Of a stretch of 64,000 nucleotides of DNA, positions 11,757-23,247 are shown piece after piece (positions within the stretch are counted from its first letter, which is position 1; each line of letters starts with the position of its first letter). The notes under the pieces are model-generated. The model ran no database searches. It saw only the letters and a list, made by a program, of their open reading frames with translations, and was not told the origin of the DNA. The position numbers and the translations under genes are program-made. This DNA comes from CAYOFF01 sp964403415 (GTDB lineage Bacteria > Patescibacteriota > Gracilibacteria > Absconditabacterales > Absconditicoccaceae), in contig CAYOFF010000001.1 of NCBI GenBank assembly GCA_964403415.1, positions 744,001 to 808,000 on the forward strand. Reading direction: 5' to 3'.

Positions 11757-14297
11757 ATGTGTGCTGAAACTCCTGAAATGATTGAAATACCTGAGGTTGA
11801 TGCAGATGCGAGCGCTATTGCAAATAGTCTTGTGATAGGGCGTTCTGTAGAGAGTGAAATCACGCAATCGTATATTGATTATGCGATGTCGGTGATTGTA
11901 TCTCGTGCGTTGCCTGATGTCAGAGATGGTCTCAAGCCAGTTATTCGTAGGATCCTCTATGCGATGTATGATATGTGACTTACGTCATCAGCAAAGTATA
12001 GAAAGTCAGCAGCTGTTGTCTGAGAGGTACTTGGAAAGTACCATCCACATGGTGATACGAGTGTATATGATGCTATGGTTAGACTTGCACAGCCATTTTC
12101 TCTGAGATATCCGCTCGTAGACGGGCAGGGTAACTTTGGTAGTATTGATGGAGATGAGGCTGCGGCGATGAGATATACTGAGGCGAGACTCACCAAAATA
12201 GCTGAGGAAATGCTTGAAGATATCAATCAAGATACGGTGGATTGGCGTGAAAATTACGATCAGTCTCGCAAAGAACCAATTACGTTGCCTACCAAATTCC
12301 CTTTCCAGTTGTGTAATGGAACTATGGGTATCGCTGTAGGTATGGCGACCAACATGCCTCCAAATAATCTTACAGAAGTTGTGGATGCGTCGCTTGCCCT
12401 CATTGAAAACCCAGAAATTACTGTGGATGAAATTATGGAGATTATCAAGGGACCTGACTTCCCAACGGGTGGTATGATTTTTGATTCATTCAATATCAAA
12501 GACGTTTACGCTAAAGGAAGAGGAGGAATTGTTATGCGTGGTAAAGTGCATTTTGAGCAGACTGCCAAAAAAGAAGATGTGATTGTCATCGATGAAATTC
12601 CTTATCAAGTCAATAAATCAACACTTGTTGCGAAGATCGGTGAGCTCGTCAATGAGAGAAAAATAGATGGAATTACAGACATTACAGATGAGTCTAGCAA
12701 AAATATTATTAGAGTGACTATCGTAGTGAGAAAGGGTATTAGTAAGCTTGATGTTCTTACAAGACTTTACAAGCACACAGAACTTCAAACCAACTTCAAT
12801 GTCAATAATGTTGCACTTGTCGAAAAAGGTATTCAGCCAAGACATCTAAATATCAAAGATCTACTTATTGAATTTGTTGCGTTTAGAAGAGAAGTGGTTC
12901 TTAGAAGATCTGCGTTTCAGCTTGATAAGGCTAAGAATAGACTACATATTTTGGAAGGTTTGCAGAGAGCAATTGATATTTTGGATGCAGTTATTGAGGC
13001 CATCAAGACATCTCAAACGAGAGATGAAGCTAAGACACGTTTGATGGAGCGCTTTGATTTTTCTGACGAACAGTCTGAGTACATCTTGATGCTTAGATTA
13101 CAAACGTTGGTAGGTCTTGAGATTCAAAAAATTCTTGATGAAATAGATGAGAAAAAGAAAACGATCGAATATCTCGAAGGTATCTTGAGTGATGAGAAGA
13201 AGCGCGACAAAGTAGTAATAGATGAGATGCTCTACATCAAGGATACATATGGTGATGCTAGAAGAACTGAAGTTTCCAATGACTCGAGTATCTATGATCT
13301 CAACTCTAACATTGCTGCACTCAGAAGACTTGATGAGCTCAACAAAGAACCTGTAATCACTTGGATTGGGAACAACTATAATATCAAAGTGTTGTACCAG
13401 TCTAGAATTATGAATATTCCTCCTGAGACCTTGACGCTTACCAATACACACAATCAAGATAATATGATTGCGATCTCTGATACGGGAGAGCTTGTTATCA
13501 AGAGACTCAAGGATCTTGGAAAGCATACAGTCCAAAGTGAGCCTATAAATGTGAAAAAAGATTTTGGTCTTACTGGTAACTTGGTGTTTTCTGAGACGAT
13601 GGCGCATGAGTTTGATTTCATTTGTATGCTCACCAACCAAAATAATATCAAGAAGATCAAAAAAGATCTTTTGTTATCGTTCAGAAAATTTCCTACTATT
13701 GTGATGGATATTGGTAAGGACGAACACATTATCAAAGTCTTGCCGCTCAAAAAATGAGATAAAATCGGTGCGGTTTCGGCATGAGGTAAGATGATGATTT
13801 TCCCGGAATCACAAGTAAGAGATATGGGGAAAACGGCAGGTGGTGTCAAAGCTATCGAGCTTGAGGAAGGAGATAGTGTTGCTGATATGTTTATCTATAG
13901 AGATGAGCCGTTTATCTTCTTACACAATGAGCAGAGTGGTAAGATGATAGCTGTGGAAGATGTTGCAAAACTTTTTAGAAAGAGAGGACAAGCGGGGCAA
14001 CCATGTGCGCCTGTCTTTATGGGACAGAAAATAAGGGGTGCTATAGCCATAGATGAGTGATCTGTCAATCTCTTATTGGAGAATGGCAAGGTAGAATTCC
14101 TTGATTCTAACAAGATGGAGCTTATGATGCCTGAGGACGAACTTGCTAAAATTACGTCAGGTAAAATTGTAAAAATGTATGTGCCATGGCAGGAGAAAGC
14201 AGAAAAAAATGATAAGGCGACAAAGAAAAAGAACGGTACAGATGATGCTGATGCTGGTACTGGTACTGGTACAGAGAGTGAACATAGTCCAGAATAA
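11757..14297 (+). CDS. gyrA: DNA gyrase subunit A (type IIA topoisomerase)
   Basis: The 846-residue subunit cuts and rejoins DNA in the A2B2 gyrase. The DNA-cleavage domain holds the KYHPHGD motif, Thr101 and Asp105 at the positions of the E. coli quinolone residues Ser83 and Asp87, and catalytic Tyr140 in AAMRYTEARL. The C-terminal beta-propeller region includes MGKTAGGVKAIEL. Two TGA codons fall at invariant Gly positions (after MYDM and before EVLGKYHPHG), which is strong evidence for recoding. I do not see a canonical QRRGGKG GyrA-box, so a ParC-like role is possible. The tail is acidic with a Gly-Thr run. The gyrB partner is outside the window. Confidence 0.9.
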
Positions 14298-14326
14298 ATC
14301 TTTTTTTACTCTATTATTGTGTTTTC

Positions 14327-15286
14327 ATGAAACGTCTCTGAGTAGCTTTTCTTGCATGTTGTTCATTGCTTTTCCTGGTTGGATGTACCAATAAAAAAGC
14401 GATTAGTCTCAATGAAGAGTGAACAAAACTTCATGTCGAAGGTAGATATGATGAAGCAATTAGTAAATTTGATGAAGCAATCAAAGAAAATCCTAAGCTC
14501 AAGGAACCCTACTACAACAAATGATTATCGTTATATGCTATGACTAAGTATGCAGAAGCTGTAACAGCATATGATCAGGCGTTAGCGATTGATCCGTTAT
14601 ACAATGTTGCGCTTGCAGACAAATGACTTGCATTGACCAAAATGGGGAAGTTTGATGAGGCAGTCAAGCTCTTTGATGCGGTGCTCGAGAGAGATCCAAA
14701 TGATATCTATGCGCTCAACAACAAATGATTCACGTGGTATGTGATGGGCAAGTACGATGAAGCTATCAAATTCTATGATAAGGCTCTTGTAGTAGATCCT
14801 AAATTTGTAAAAGCACTTGCCAACAAAGGTGTGGCTATTGCTGATAATGGAGATCTTAGTGGATCATTGACGTATTTTGATCAGGCAATTGCACTCGATG
14901 CAAATGATTTTTTGAATTATTATAATAAGGGAACGGTGCTTAGTGATCTTGGATTTGAGACACAAAATACAGGATTTTCTACACAAGCTATAGAGGCGTT
15001 TGATAAGGCTATTACTATCAAGCCGGAATATGTAGATGCATATGTTTATAAGGCTATCACCTTCAACGACCTCAAGGACTATACGGGATCACTTGAGTGG
15101 GCTGATAAGGCTGTGGCAAAGAAAAATGATCATGAGAATGCTTGGTACTACAAGGCACAAGCACACCAGAAATTATGACAAAAATCAGATGCTATTGCAG
15201 CATACAAGAGAGTTCTTGAAATCAATCCTGCCAATACCTATGCTGCACAGGAACTTGATGATCTCAATGGGACACAACCAGAATAG
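14327..15286 (+). CDS. TPR-repeat lipoprotein
   Basis: The 319-residue protein opens with a lipoprotein signal peptide ending in the lipobox LVGC (Cys20). About seven tetratricopeptide repeats follow, each with the pattern of A/G at helix packing positions and ending in a DP or KP turn (for example YDKALVVDPKFVKALANKG). Several repeat glycines are TGA. TPR superhelices are protein-binding scaffolds, so it probably assembles a surface or envelope complex. It lies 29 bp after gyrA; the UvrB-like gene follows at 27 bp. Confidence 0.85.
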
Positions 15287-15313
15287 TGTTTTGATTTTCT
15301 AGTGTGGTGTTGC

Positions 15314-16102
15314 ATGTCAATGAGACGAACAACATATCCTAATCTTACAGATTTTCTGCAACACCAAGAGCAGGAAATTCAGCAGGACGTACCACCATTT
15401 ATTGACCATATGTTGGGCAAAGTTGATGCGACGATAGCTGCCGGTCATAGGGTGCTTGTCTTGGCGTTGACCAAAAGATCTTGTGAGGAAGTTACTAATT
15501 TCATGCTTGCTAAGGGCTACAAGACATACTATCTTCATAGCGAGATTGATACGATGGATCGTTGGGAGATTATCAAAAAACTCAAAACAGGTGAGATAGA
15601 TGTGCTTGTTGGTGTTAATCTTCTTAGAGAGGGTATCGACCTACCGGAAGTAGGATTTATTGCAATTCTTGATGCCGATAAGGAAGGATTTCTCAGGTCT
15701 ACGCCTGCATTAATCCAAAATATTGGTAGAGCTGCCAGAAATCCTATGAGTGAGGTAGCGCTTTATGCGGATGAGTTTACACCGTCGATGGTCAAAGCGC
15801 TCCGAGAGACCTACCGCAGGAGAGGCATTCAGCAGGAACATAACCGCGTCCATGATATCACCCCACAACAAGCTATCTCCAATGTAAAGTCGCTGGATGT
15901 TGTAAAGTCTGATGAAGATATCTCTCAGTCGTTTCAGCTTATGACAAGAGGGAAGGTCAAGAGACTCAAAAGAATGACCAAAAAAGAAAAAGAAATCGTT
16001 GCTACTAATCTCAAAAAACAACTTGATGAAGCTATTGCTGCGTGGAAGTTTGAGGAAGCGGCAGTTCTTAGAGATCAGCTCAAAGAGTTGTCGGGAGAGT
16101 AA
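15314..16102 (+). CDS. UvrB-like protein with only the C-terminal helicase half and UVR domain
   Basis: The 262 residues match the C-terminal part of excinuclease subunit UvrB: the GHRVLVLALTKRSCEE strand, the SEID motif, VGVNLLREGIDLPEV, the arginine-finger segment IQNIGRAARNP, and a C-terminal UVR helix pair (AWKFEEAAVLRDQLKEL). Full-length UvrB is about 660 residues and starts with a Walker A domain and a damage-binding beta-hairpin. Both are missing here, and the upstream TPR gene ends only 27 bp before. The frame itself is intact. It could be a split or remnant gene, or a truncated accessory factor; a full uvrB may lie elsewhere. The start could also be GTG 15302 or ATG 15320. Confidence 0.8.
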   Translation: MSMRRTTYPNLTDFLQHQEQEIQQDVPPFIDHMLGKVDATIAAGHRVLVLALTKRSCEEVTNFMLAKGYKTYYLHSEIDTMDRWEIIKKLKTGEIDVLVGVNLLREGIDLPEVGFIAILDADKEGFLRSTPALIQNIGRAARNPMSEVALYADEFTPSMVKALRETYRRRGIQQEHNRVHDITPQQAISNVKSLDVVKSDEDISQSFQLMTRGKVKRLKRMTKKEKEIVATNLKKQLDEAIAAWKFEEAAVLRDQLKELSGE

Positions 16103-16132
16103 GATATTTATACCTCTTGAGTCGAAGGACAA

Positions 16133-16909
16133 ATGAAGAAAATTATTTACAAAACGCCTGCACAGATAGCTGCGATTACTGAGGCGTGAAAGTACCTTAC
16201 AGAACTTTTGCATCTTATTCGTGGGCATACACATGCTGGAGTGACGTGACTTGAGCTTGAAGAAATAGCAAGTAAGTTTTTGGTATTTCATGGTGTTGAA
16301 GGTGCTTTTAAATGATATAATGGCTATCCAGCAAATCTTTGTCTTTCTGTAAACAGTTGTCTGGTACATGGTATTCCTGATGCTACGCCATTGCAGGATG
16401 GAGACCTCATCAAAATAGACGCAGGAGTTATTTATGAGGGAGGTATCGCTGATGCTGCAATCAGTGTAATCGTATGATGACCAGACAAAAACCCTCAATG
16501 ACAAGCGCTCATTGATACAACCAAACGTGCGCTTGATGCATGACTCAAACATCTACGTCCTAGAGGGGAGCTTATTACATTTGGGAGAGAGGTCGAGCAG
16601 ACTATGTCTCAGGCAGGATTTAGTATTATCAAACATCTCACAGGACATGGTGTGTGAACCGCTGTGCATGAGTGACCATACATTTATAACCGAGCATGTT
16701 CACAATCGAAGGGAGTTTATTTTGAGGAGAACATGGTTGTTGCTTTGGAACCAATTACGGCGGTCTCCAGTACGGAGTTTGTAGAACGTCCTGGCAATAG
16801 CTGGAATCTCTATACGTCGTGAGGAGACCTCTGAGCACAGTGGGAATATACCGTAGTGATTACTTGAAACGGTCATCATGTCATAGCCGGCATACAGGAA
16901 GATTTGTAA
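16133..16909 (+). CDS. map: Methionine aminopeptidase, type I
   Basis: The 258-residue metalloprotease removes the initiator Met. All five metal ligands are visible: Asp96 and Asp107 (IDAG...ADAA), His172 (TGHGVG), Glu206 (ALEP) and Glu238 (AQWEYT). Glycines in the His172 region and in HEGPY are TGA. This is one of the clearest demonstrations of UGA=Gly in the window, because the residues are nearly invariant. The upstream sequence contains an AAGATATTTAT stretch about 20 bp before the start. Confidence 0.93.
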
Positions 16910-17016
16910 GCGTATCACCTGTTTCGTTCACGTGCTCTTTCTCTTGTTTTTGTGTTGAAATCCTGTAGTATGCTGGTGTGTTTTGGGTGTTTTAGATTTT
17001 TTTTGTAGAGATATAT

Positions 17017-17616
17017 ATGACAACTGATACAACCGTTCCAGAGGATGTGCAGGAGACGTGAGTGGTGTCTTCTGATGATAGTAGTGCTCAAGGTGGTAGC
17101 GCTCCTCAAGCAGATGGAGATACTCAATTGTTGGCTAAGATTGCAAAACTAGAACAACAACTTGCTGACATGACTGCGATTGCTAAGAGAGCTCAAGCTG
17201 ACTATGTAATGCTTAAGGTGGATTTTGATGGGTATGCACAGAGACAAGAACAGCAAAAAGACCAGACGAAAGAGGATAACCTTGTGCAGCTCGTGAAACG
17301 CCTTGTGCCTGTATTTACTACGCTCAAGCAGATGGTGCAAACCGTTCCTGGAGAGCTTGCAGATAATGCATGGACACAAGGTGTTGCGTTGACATACAAC
17401 AAACTCCTCACTGAGCTTGAAGGATTGAGTGTGTCAACGATCTCTCCTACGGTAGGAGATGATCCTGATTTGCATCTGCATCTTCCGCTCGGAGCAGAGG
17501 AGGCAGACGCTACACTCCAAGGAAAGATCGTCAAAATTTTGGAAGATGGGTACGTATACAAAGGCAAAGATCGTGAGGTAGTTATTACGCCTGCCAAAGT
17601 CTTGCTTGGGAAATAA
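17017..17616 (+). CDS. grpE: GrpE nucleotide-exchange factor
   Basis: The 199-residue protein has the GrpE layout: an acidic, low-complexity N-terminus, a long coiled coil at about residues 40-80 (LLAKIAKLEQQLADM), the RAQADYVMLKVDFDGY segment, and a C-terminal beta-domain ending in YKGKDREVVITPAKVLLGK. It exchanges ADP on DnaK. One TGA codon (Gly15) occurs in the linker. dnaK and dnaJ are not in the window. Confidence 0.9.
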
Positions 17617-17677
17617 TCGTGTATTAAGAATAGTTTTGAGTATGCGTCTTAAGTTTTAGTTCATTATTCTATGCATT

Positions 17678-18385
17678 ATGTCGCTCAAAGAAGAACTGTT
17701 ACAGTATGGTCATACACACACGCTTCATCTCTCTGAGACAGAACTTCACCAAAAAATCGAAAGCACATTGACGAGGACATTTTTGTGGATGTGAAGTGCG
17801 CTGCTTATTGCATTTGGTGTAGCGTATACGACGGCTATTGGTATTTTGCCACTTCCTTACTCGTCTACACTGTTTTGGGTGTCTTGGTTGGCTGGATTTG
17901 GTATCATTATTGCTATGAGCCGGAAACGAAGAAGTATTAGCTACCAAAATTTAGGCATTATGCTGATCCTTTTTGCTTTACTGGAAGGGTATGGATTGAC
18001 GGGTGTTTTTTGGATGTACAATATGGGAGATATTTATAATGTGTTTCTGCTGACTGCGGGGATGTTTTTCGCATTGGCATTTGCGGGATATGCACTCAAG
18101 ATCGATGTTGCAAGCGTGTGAGGAGTACTGACGGTAGCGCTTGTTGTGCTTATCTTGGGTAGTCTTATCAATGCCTTCTGGTGAAATGAAACGTTTAATA
18201 TTTGGCTAAGTGTCATAGGTGTAATCGTCTTTTCTGCTTTTATTGTATATGATATCAGTGCATTGAAGCAGATGGCAGCGGTTGCGGATCAGAGAATTGA
18301 AATATTAATTGCTCTCAATCTTTTCTTGAGTTTTGTCAATTTATTTTTATTCTTGCTGAGACTTTTTGGTAACTCAAGAGATTAA
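17678..18385 (+). CDS. BI-1 (Bax inhibitor-1)/YbhL family membrane protein
   Basis: The 235-residue protein has about seven predicted membrane helices after a charged 35-residue N-terminus. The last helices, VYDISALKQM and NLFLSFVNLFLFLLRLFG, match the C-terminal signature of the BI-1/YccA/YbhL family (TMBIM), whose members act as pH-sensitive calcium leak channels or protease modulators. Four TGA codons fall in loops or helices. The aclA start lies 3 bp after the stop, so the genes are probably one transcript. Confidence 0.82.
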
Positions 18386-18388
18386 CTC

Positions 18389-19675
18389 ATGGCACATGCT
18401 GCAGTTCGTGAATATGATGCAAAACAGATAGTATATACAGCGCTTGAGATGCCCTATGCGGGGCATCTTATTTCAAATCCAGAGGCATGTCGTATACTGG
18501 ATCCACAGGTTTCACGGGTTGTAAAGCCTGATCAACTCTTTGGGAAGAGGGGAAAGCTCGGACTAGTAGGCGTCAAACTGACTCCAAGTCAGGTAGAGGA
18601 GCGAGTAAATGCGCATATGCATAAAACGATCAGTATTGAAGGGGTGACAGGAGAGCTACATACGTTTCTTGCTGAACCCTTTGTGCCGCATACGCAGGAG
18701 CGATATATTAGTCTCAAAGCTACAAAAACACATGATGAGTTGCTGATTAGTGCACATGGCGGTGTAGATATAGAAGAGCAATGGGAATTTGTACATAGGT
18801 GTGAAATACCCTTATTCCCTACATTTTTGAATGTAGGTACTGATCCAAATAGTTCAAATCAGGGTTTGGAAGTGTTGGATCAGCATATTACAACTTGGCT
18901 CGATACACTTCCTGAGGTGGATGCACTTTCCATACGCCAAAAATCTCTTCTAAAGACTTTTGTTTGTCGTTTGTATAGGACGTTTGTGAGTAGAGGATTT
19001 GTATCGTTGGAGTGTAATCCGTTTGTGTTTACGGAACATGATGAAATCGTTTTGCTGGATATGGTAGCGCATGTCGATACCTGTGAAGCCGAACAGCAGG
19101 GAAATAATCGATCATCTTTGGCTCGAGTCAAGCCGTTTGGAAGTACAGTGTATCCAGCAGAGGAGCGTATAGCTGATCTTGATAGCAAGACATGAGCAAG
19201 TCTCAAGCTAACTATTCTCAATCCACACGGGCGTATCTGGATGCTTTTGGGATGAGGTGGGGCATCAGTCATTGCTCTGGATACACTTGCCAACAAATGA
19301 CTCCTTGCTGACGCTGCTAATTATGGCGAGCTCTCGTGAAATCCCGATGCAGAAAGCAATCGCGCATATATTGAAGAGCTCTTTGCAATGATGTTTGCAA
19401 ATAAGGCTGAGAAACAATACTTGTGTATGATTTGAGGGATTGCAAATTTTACGCGTATAGACCGTCTGTGCAAACCGCTTGCCGATCTTATTGCATTGTA
19501 CCATGAACGTCTATTGGAAAATAATATACATATTTTGATGAGACGTGGCGGACTCAATGATCAAGAGTGACTTGCTATTATTCGTCGTGTTTGTGAGAAA
19601 TATGGCATTCCTCATGTGGTTGCTGACGGTGAGACGTATTTGACAGATATTTTTGAACATATTTCATTTGCCTAG
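18389..19675 (+). CDS. aclA: ATP-citrate lyase, small (A) subunit
   Basis: The 428-residue protein aligns along its length with the plant/green-sulfur-type ACLA subunit, from memory of that family: REYDAKQIV, VVKPDQLFGKRGK, AEPFVPHTQERY, the GGVDIEE segment, SLECNPF, and ASLKLTILNPHGRIW followed by GGGASVIALDTL. It is an ATP-grasp fold that, with AclB, cleaves citrate plus CoA and ATP to acetyl-CoA and oxaloacetate. At least six glycines are TGA, including one in the GGGASV loop and one in the GIANFT motif. AclB follows after 9 bp, so the enzyme is probably made as a complex from one mRNA. Confidence 0.88.
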
Positions 19676-19684
19676 TTATACTCA

Positions 19685-21508
19685 ATGCACTTCACTAGCG
19701 AAACTTCATGTATTATCTATGGCAATCACCTTGATGTGGTTCAGCGTATGCTGGATTACGATTTTGTGTGTGGAAGGACGCCTAGTGTAAAGGCGATTTT
19801 GGTGCCTGAGACAAGTCAACATCATGCAAAAGTATTTTTTGGTACTCAAGAAATATTTATTCCATACTGTACAGATTGGTTTACGATGGGGCAGTATGCA
19901 CCATGCGATGTGCTTATCAATTTTGCATCCGTACGTTCGGCCCCTGATGTCGTGAAACGTGCTATAGATACGGGTGTATTTAAGGCGGTATTTACCATTG
20001 CTGAAGGTATTCCAGAAAGAACTACGAGAGAGCTTATTGCATATGCGGCTGGAAAAGACTGTATGCTGTTTGGACCATCGATTGTGTGATGAATTATTGC
20101 AGGTGTGTTGCGTATAGGAAATACGTGATGATCACTTGAAAATATTACCTTGTCTAAGCTATGGAAACCATGATCTGTAGGCATTGTGAGTAAGTCATGA
20201 GGCATGATGAATGAGCTTTGTCGTGTAGTAAGCAAACAAACAGATGGTGTACATACGGCGCTGCAGGTGGGTGGGGATCGTTATGCGATGACGACGTTTA
20301 GTGAGGTGATTCGCCGATATCAAAGTGTGCCGGAGATCAAGATGATCGTTATGCTAGGAGAAGTAGGCAATGAAGAAGAGATCATCATTGCGGATACGAT
20401 AGAGCGTGGTGAGCTTACCAAGCCACTTGTTGCGCGAGTAGCGTGAACCTCGGCATGAGCACTTGGAAAGAACGTTCAGTTTTGACATGCCTGAGCGCAA
20501 GCCAACTCTGATCGCGAAACGGCGGCATTCAAAAATGCATATCTGCTTCAGAAATGAGCTTATGTCCCTGAGAGTTATGCTGCTTTTGGTGATCTTATCG
20601 GACAGGTCTATAGAACACACATACATGGAGATGTTTCATGATGACAGACCGTATCGAGAGATAAGGGAACATCAATCTTACCAGGTGAGGTACCACAAGA
20701 AATTCAGCAAAAACTAAACCTCCTTCGTACACGTCGTTGAACCTCATTTACTTCGACGATCTCTGATGAGAGAGGAGAGGAGTTGATGTACAATAAAATC
20801 CCTGTGAGTGATTTTGTGGAGAAGTGATCACTTACTCGTGTCATCGGTCATTTATGGTTTAAACAGGAACTTCCTGACTATGCATTGCGCTTTTTGGAGG
20901 TATGTTTGATCCTTCTTGCGGATCATGGACCCGCGGTGAGTGGTGCGACCAATACGATTATTACGGCAAGAGCTGGTAAAGATCTTGTCGATAGTGTTGC
21001 AGCTGGACTGCTTACGATAGGTCCGAGGTTTGGCGGCGCTATTACTGCAGCTGGACAGTATTTTCTCGAGGGCGTACAGTCTGGTATGGAACCAGCTGCT
21101 TTCATGAACCACAAGAGAGCACAGAGCGGACCTATTATTTCCGGGATTGGGCATAAGGTCAAATCAATCTACAATCCCGACAAAAGATGTTCGCTACTTC
21201 TAGAACATGCAGCGACGTTTTCGAGCAAAACATATCTTTCGTTTGCGCAGGCTATTGAACAGCTTACCACTCAAAAAAAACCTAATCTTATTCTCAATGT
21301 AGATGGCATGATAGCTGCATTACTCCTGGATATGCTTACTGATTTAGGATATACGCAGGACAGTCTCAAAGAGACGATAGATAGCGGCCTATTTAATGGA
21401 TTTTTTGTCCTAGCTAGAACCATAGGTCTGATCGGTCACTATGCTGACCAAAAAAGACTTGGTGAGTGATTGTATAGGACGTCTTGGGAGGATATTTTGT
21501 ATATCTAA
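19685..21508 (+). CDS. aclB: ATP-citrate lyase, large (B) subunit
   Basis: The 607 residues equal the usual ACLB length. The N-terminal half is succinyl-CoA-synthetase-like: AEGIPERTTRELIAYA, SKSGGMMNEL, and VQFGHAGAQA with the phosphorylated His268. The C-terminal half is citrate-synthase-like: LLADHGPAVSGATNTI, TARAGKDLV, LLTIGPRFGGAI, GIGHKVKS, LNVDGMIAALLLDML and ARTIGLIGHYADQKRL. Many conserved glycines are TGA. The stop overlaps the stop of the convergent Sua5-like gene by two bases. No other reductive TCA genes are in the window, so the likely role is supply or disposal of acetyl-CoA and oxaloacetate rather than a full cycle. Confidence 0.92.
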
Positions 21509-22521
21509 GTAGTAGCAGCAGATTTTTTGACTCTATTCATAATACTTACACCCAAACCTTGCTCTGGGAGCGCTTCTATATAGATGGCGTCTGCTTGGTA
21601 GTCTGCTGACTGATGGTAGAGCTGGTAGAGACTCGCCGCACAGGTTACAAGGTTATTCTGTGATCATCGATTCATATAGATGATATTTTCTGCGTTTTTG
21701 GTGATATCATCTATGTGTTCCCGAGTTTCTGTTGTAGCTATAACGATGAGTTTTTTGAATTTCTTTTGGGAGAGCGCTTCTGTTAGCGACGTTTGTAGGT
21801 TAGATATAATATGCACGGGAAGTGTCGGTGCATAGTGTTTGTACATGTTACCTGGTGCTGACTCTAGCTGGGTGGTCGCGAAGTATACCTCTATGTCGTT
21901 TCCGACTACTTGCTGGAGATCTTCTTCTGTTACGAATCATGGTCTGCGGATGGCGACTTTGCCGTCAACGATTTTGACAACGGTGGATTCGATACCATAA
22001 GCACATGGTCAGCCATCAAGAATACAGGGAATGCGACCATCCATGTCTGCCAAGACCATTTCTGCTGTGGTAGGGCTTGGACGACCTGAGCGATTTGCGC
22101 TCGGTGCAGCAATAGGGCAGCCTGCAGCCTCTAGAAATGCTTGTGCTATGGGGTGTGCAGGCACTCTAATACCTACGGTTGGCCAACCGGCAAGCACGAG
22201 TGGTGAGATCATGTCTTTGGTGTCCACGACCAGTGTGAGTGGTCATGGCATAAGCCTATCTATTAGTAATTGCTCTAGCGGATGCGTGATAGTGGCGTAC
22301 AGCGAGATTTCTTCGCGGCGGGCTACATGCACGATCAGTGGGTTATTTGCTGGCCTTTCTTTGGCATCAAATATTTTTTGTACAGCTAATGTATTGGTTG
22401 CATCTGCACCAAGGCCATAGACGGTTTCTGTAGGGAATGCTACAACATCGCCGTTGTGTATATATGTAGCTGCGCGGTTAATGTGTGCTGAAGTGGCGGA
22501 GAGAGTGTGTGTTATACTCAC
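21505..22521 (-). CDS. tsaC: Threonylcarbamoyl-AMP synthase (Sua5/TsaC)
   Basis: The 338-residue enzyme uses threonine, bicarbonate and ATP to make threonylcarbamoyl-AMP for the t6A37 modification of ANN-decoding tRNAs. The YrdC domain spans residues 1-200, with GDVVAFPTETVYGLGADA, KERPANNPLIVH, PGPLTLV and APSANRSGRPSPTTA. A Sua5-type C-terminal domain of about 130 residues begins after the linker with APGNMYKHYAPTLPV, making this a Sua5 rather than a short TsaC. Conserved glycines (GPLTLV, GPCAYG) are TGA. It converges on aclB with overlapping stops. Confidence 0.9.
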
Positions 22522-22581
22522 AGGTCAGTTATATTACTTCTAAAAAATCTTCAAAAATATATCTCTTCTTAAGTATCTTCC

Positions 22582-23019
22582 CTATAAGTAGAGTTTCATA
22601 CCGACTTCTGACTTTTTGAACCCAGATTTCTCATAGAATGGGACAAGTTGGTCGCTACATTCTAGTACTATTTTGTAACATCCGTGATCAAAAGCGTGTG
22701 CCAAGGCTGTCTTGAGAAGAGCACTTCCTATGCCCTGAGACTCATATCCTTTTCTGACGACTACCTCTTCGAGATGTGCGGCGAGTGCTCCTCCTCTAAT
22801 GAGTTTTTGCTCTAGGAATATTGTAATACACCCTATGATTCAAGCAGTTTCGTGTACGGCTACGAAGATTTGTGTTTCTTGCTGGACCATGCGTTTGAAA
22901 ATAATTGTGGTCATATGTTCGTCTAGCACGGGAGACTCTACTAAACTGTCAAGAGTACTAAAATAACTTTCGCGATACTTCAGAAGAAGGTCTAATGTAA
23001 GCGGATGAATGATATACAT
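22582..23019 (-). CDS. GNAT family N-acetyltransferase
   Basis: The 145-residue protein has the GNAT fold: VVRKGYESQGIGSALLKTAL provides the acetyl-CoA binding loop (Q-x-x-G-x-G) and the last strand reads YKIVLECSDQLVPFYEKSGF. The substrate cannot be told. The ATG at 23019 gives the usual family length; an in-frame ATG at 23082 would add 21 residues. It follows the Sua5-type gene's promoter side by 60 bp on the same strand. Confidence 0.82.
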
Positions 23020-23247
23020 GTGTATACTCAAGACTAAAGTCACGCTCTTAATAGAGAGTGGTATTTTGGGGAATATAATCACCTTAGGCAGGAATGCAAA
23101 CCCTTGGTATGCTTTGGTATACTCAAAATATCATGGCTGCAAGTGTAAGTAAATATCACACCTGTCTCTTGCATTTTTTGGGTATTAGGATAGACTGCCA
23201 ATCATATTTCTACTATATTGACTTATATTTATTTTCCTTCTTAAAAG

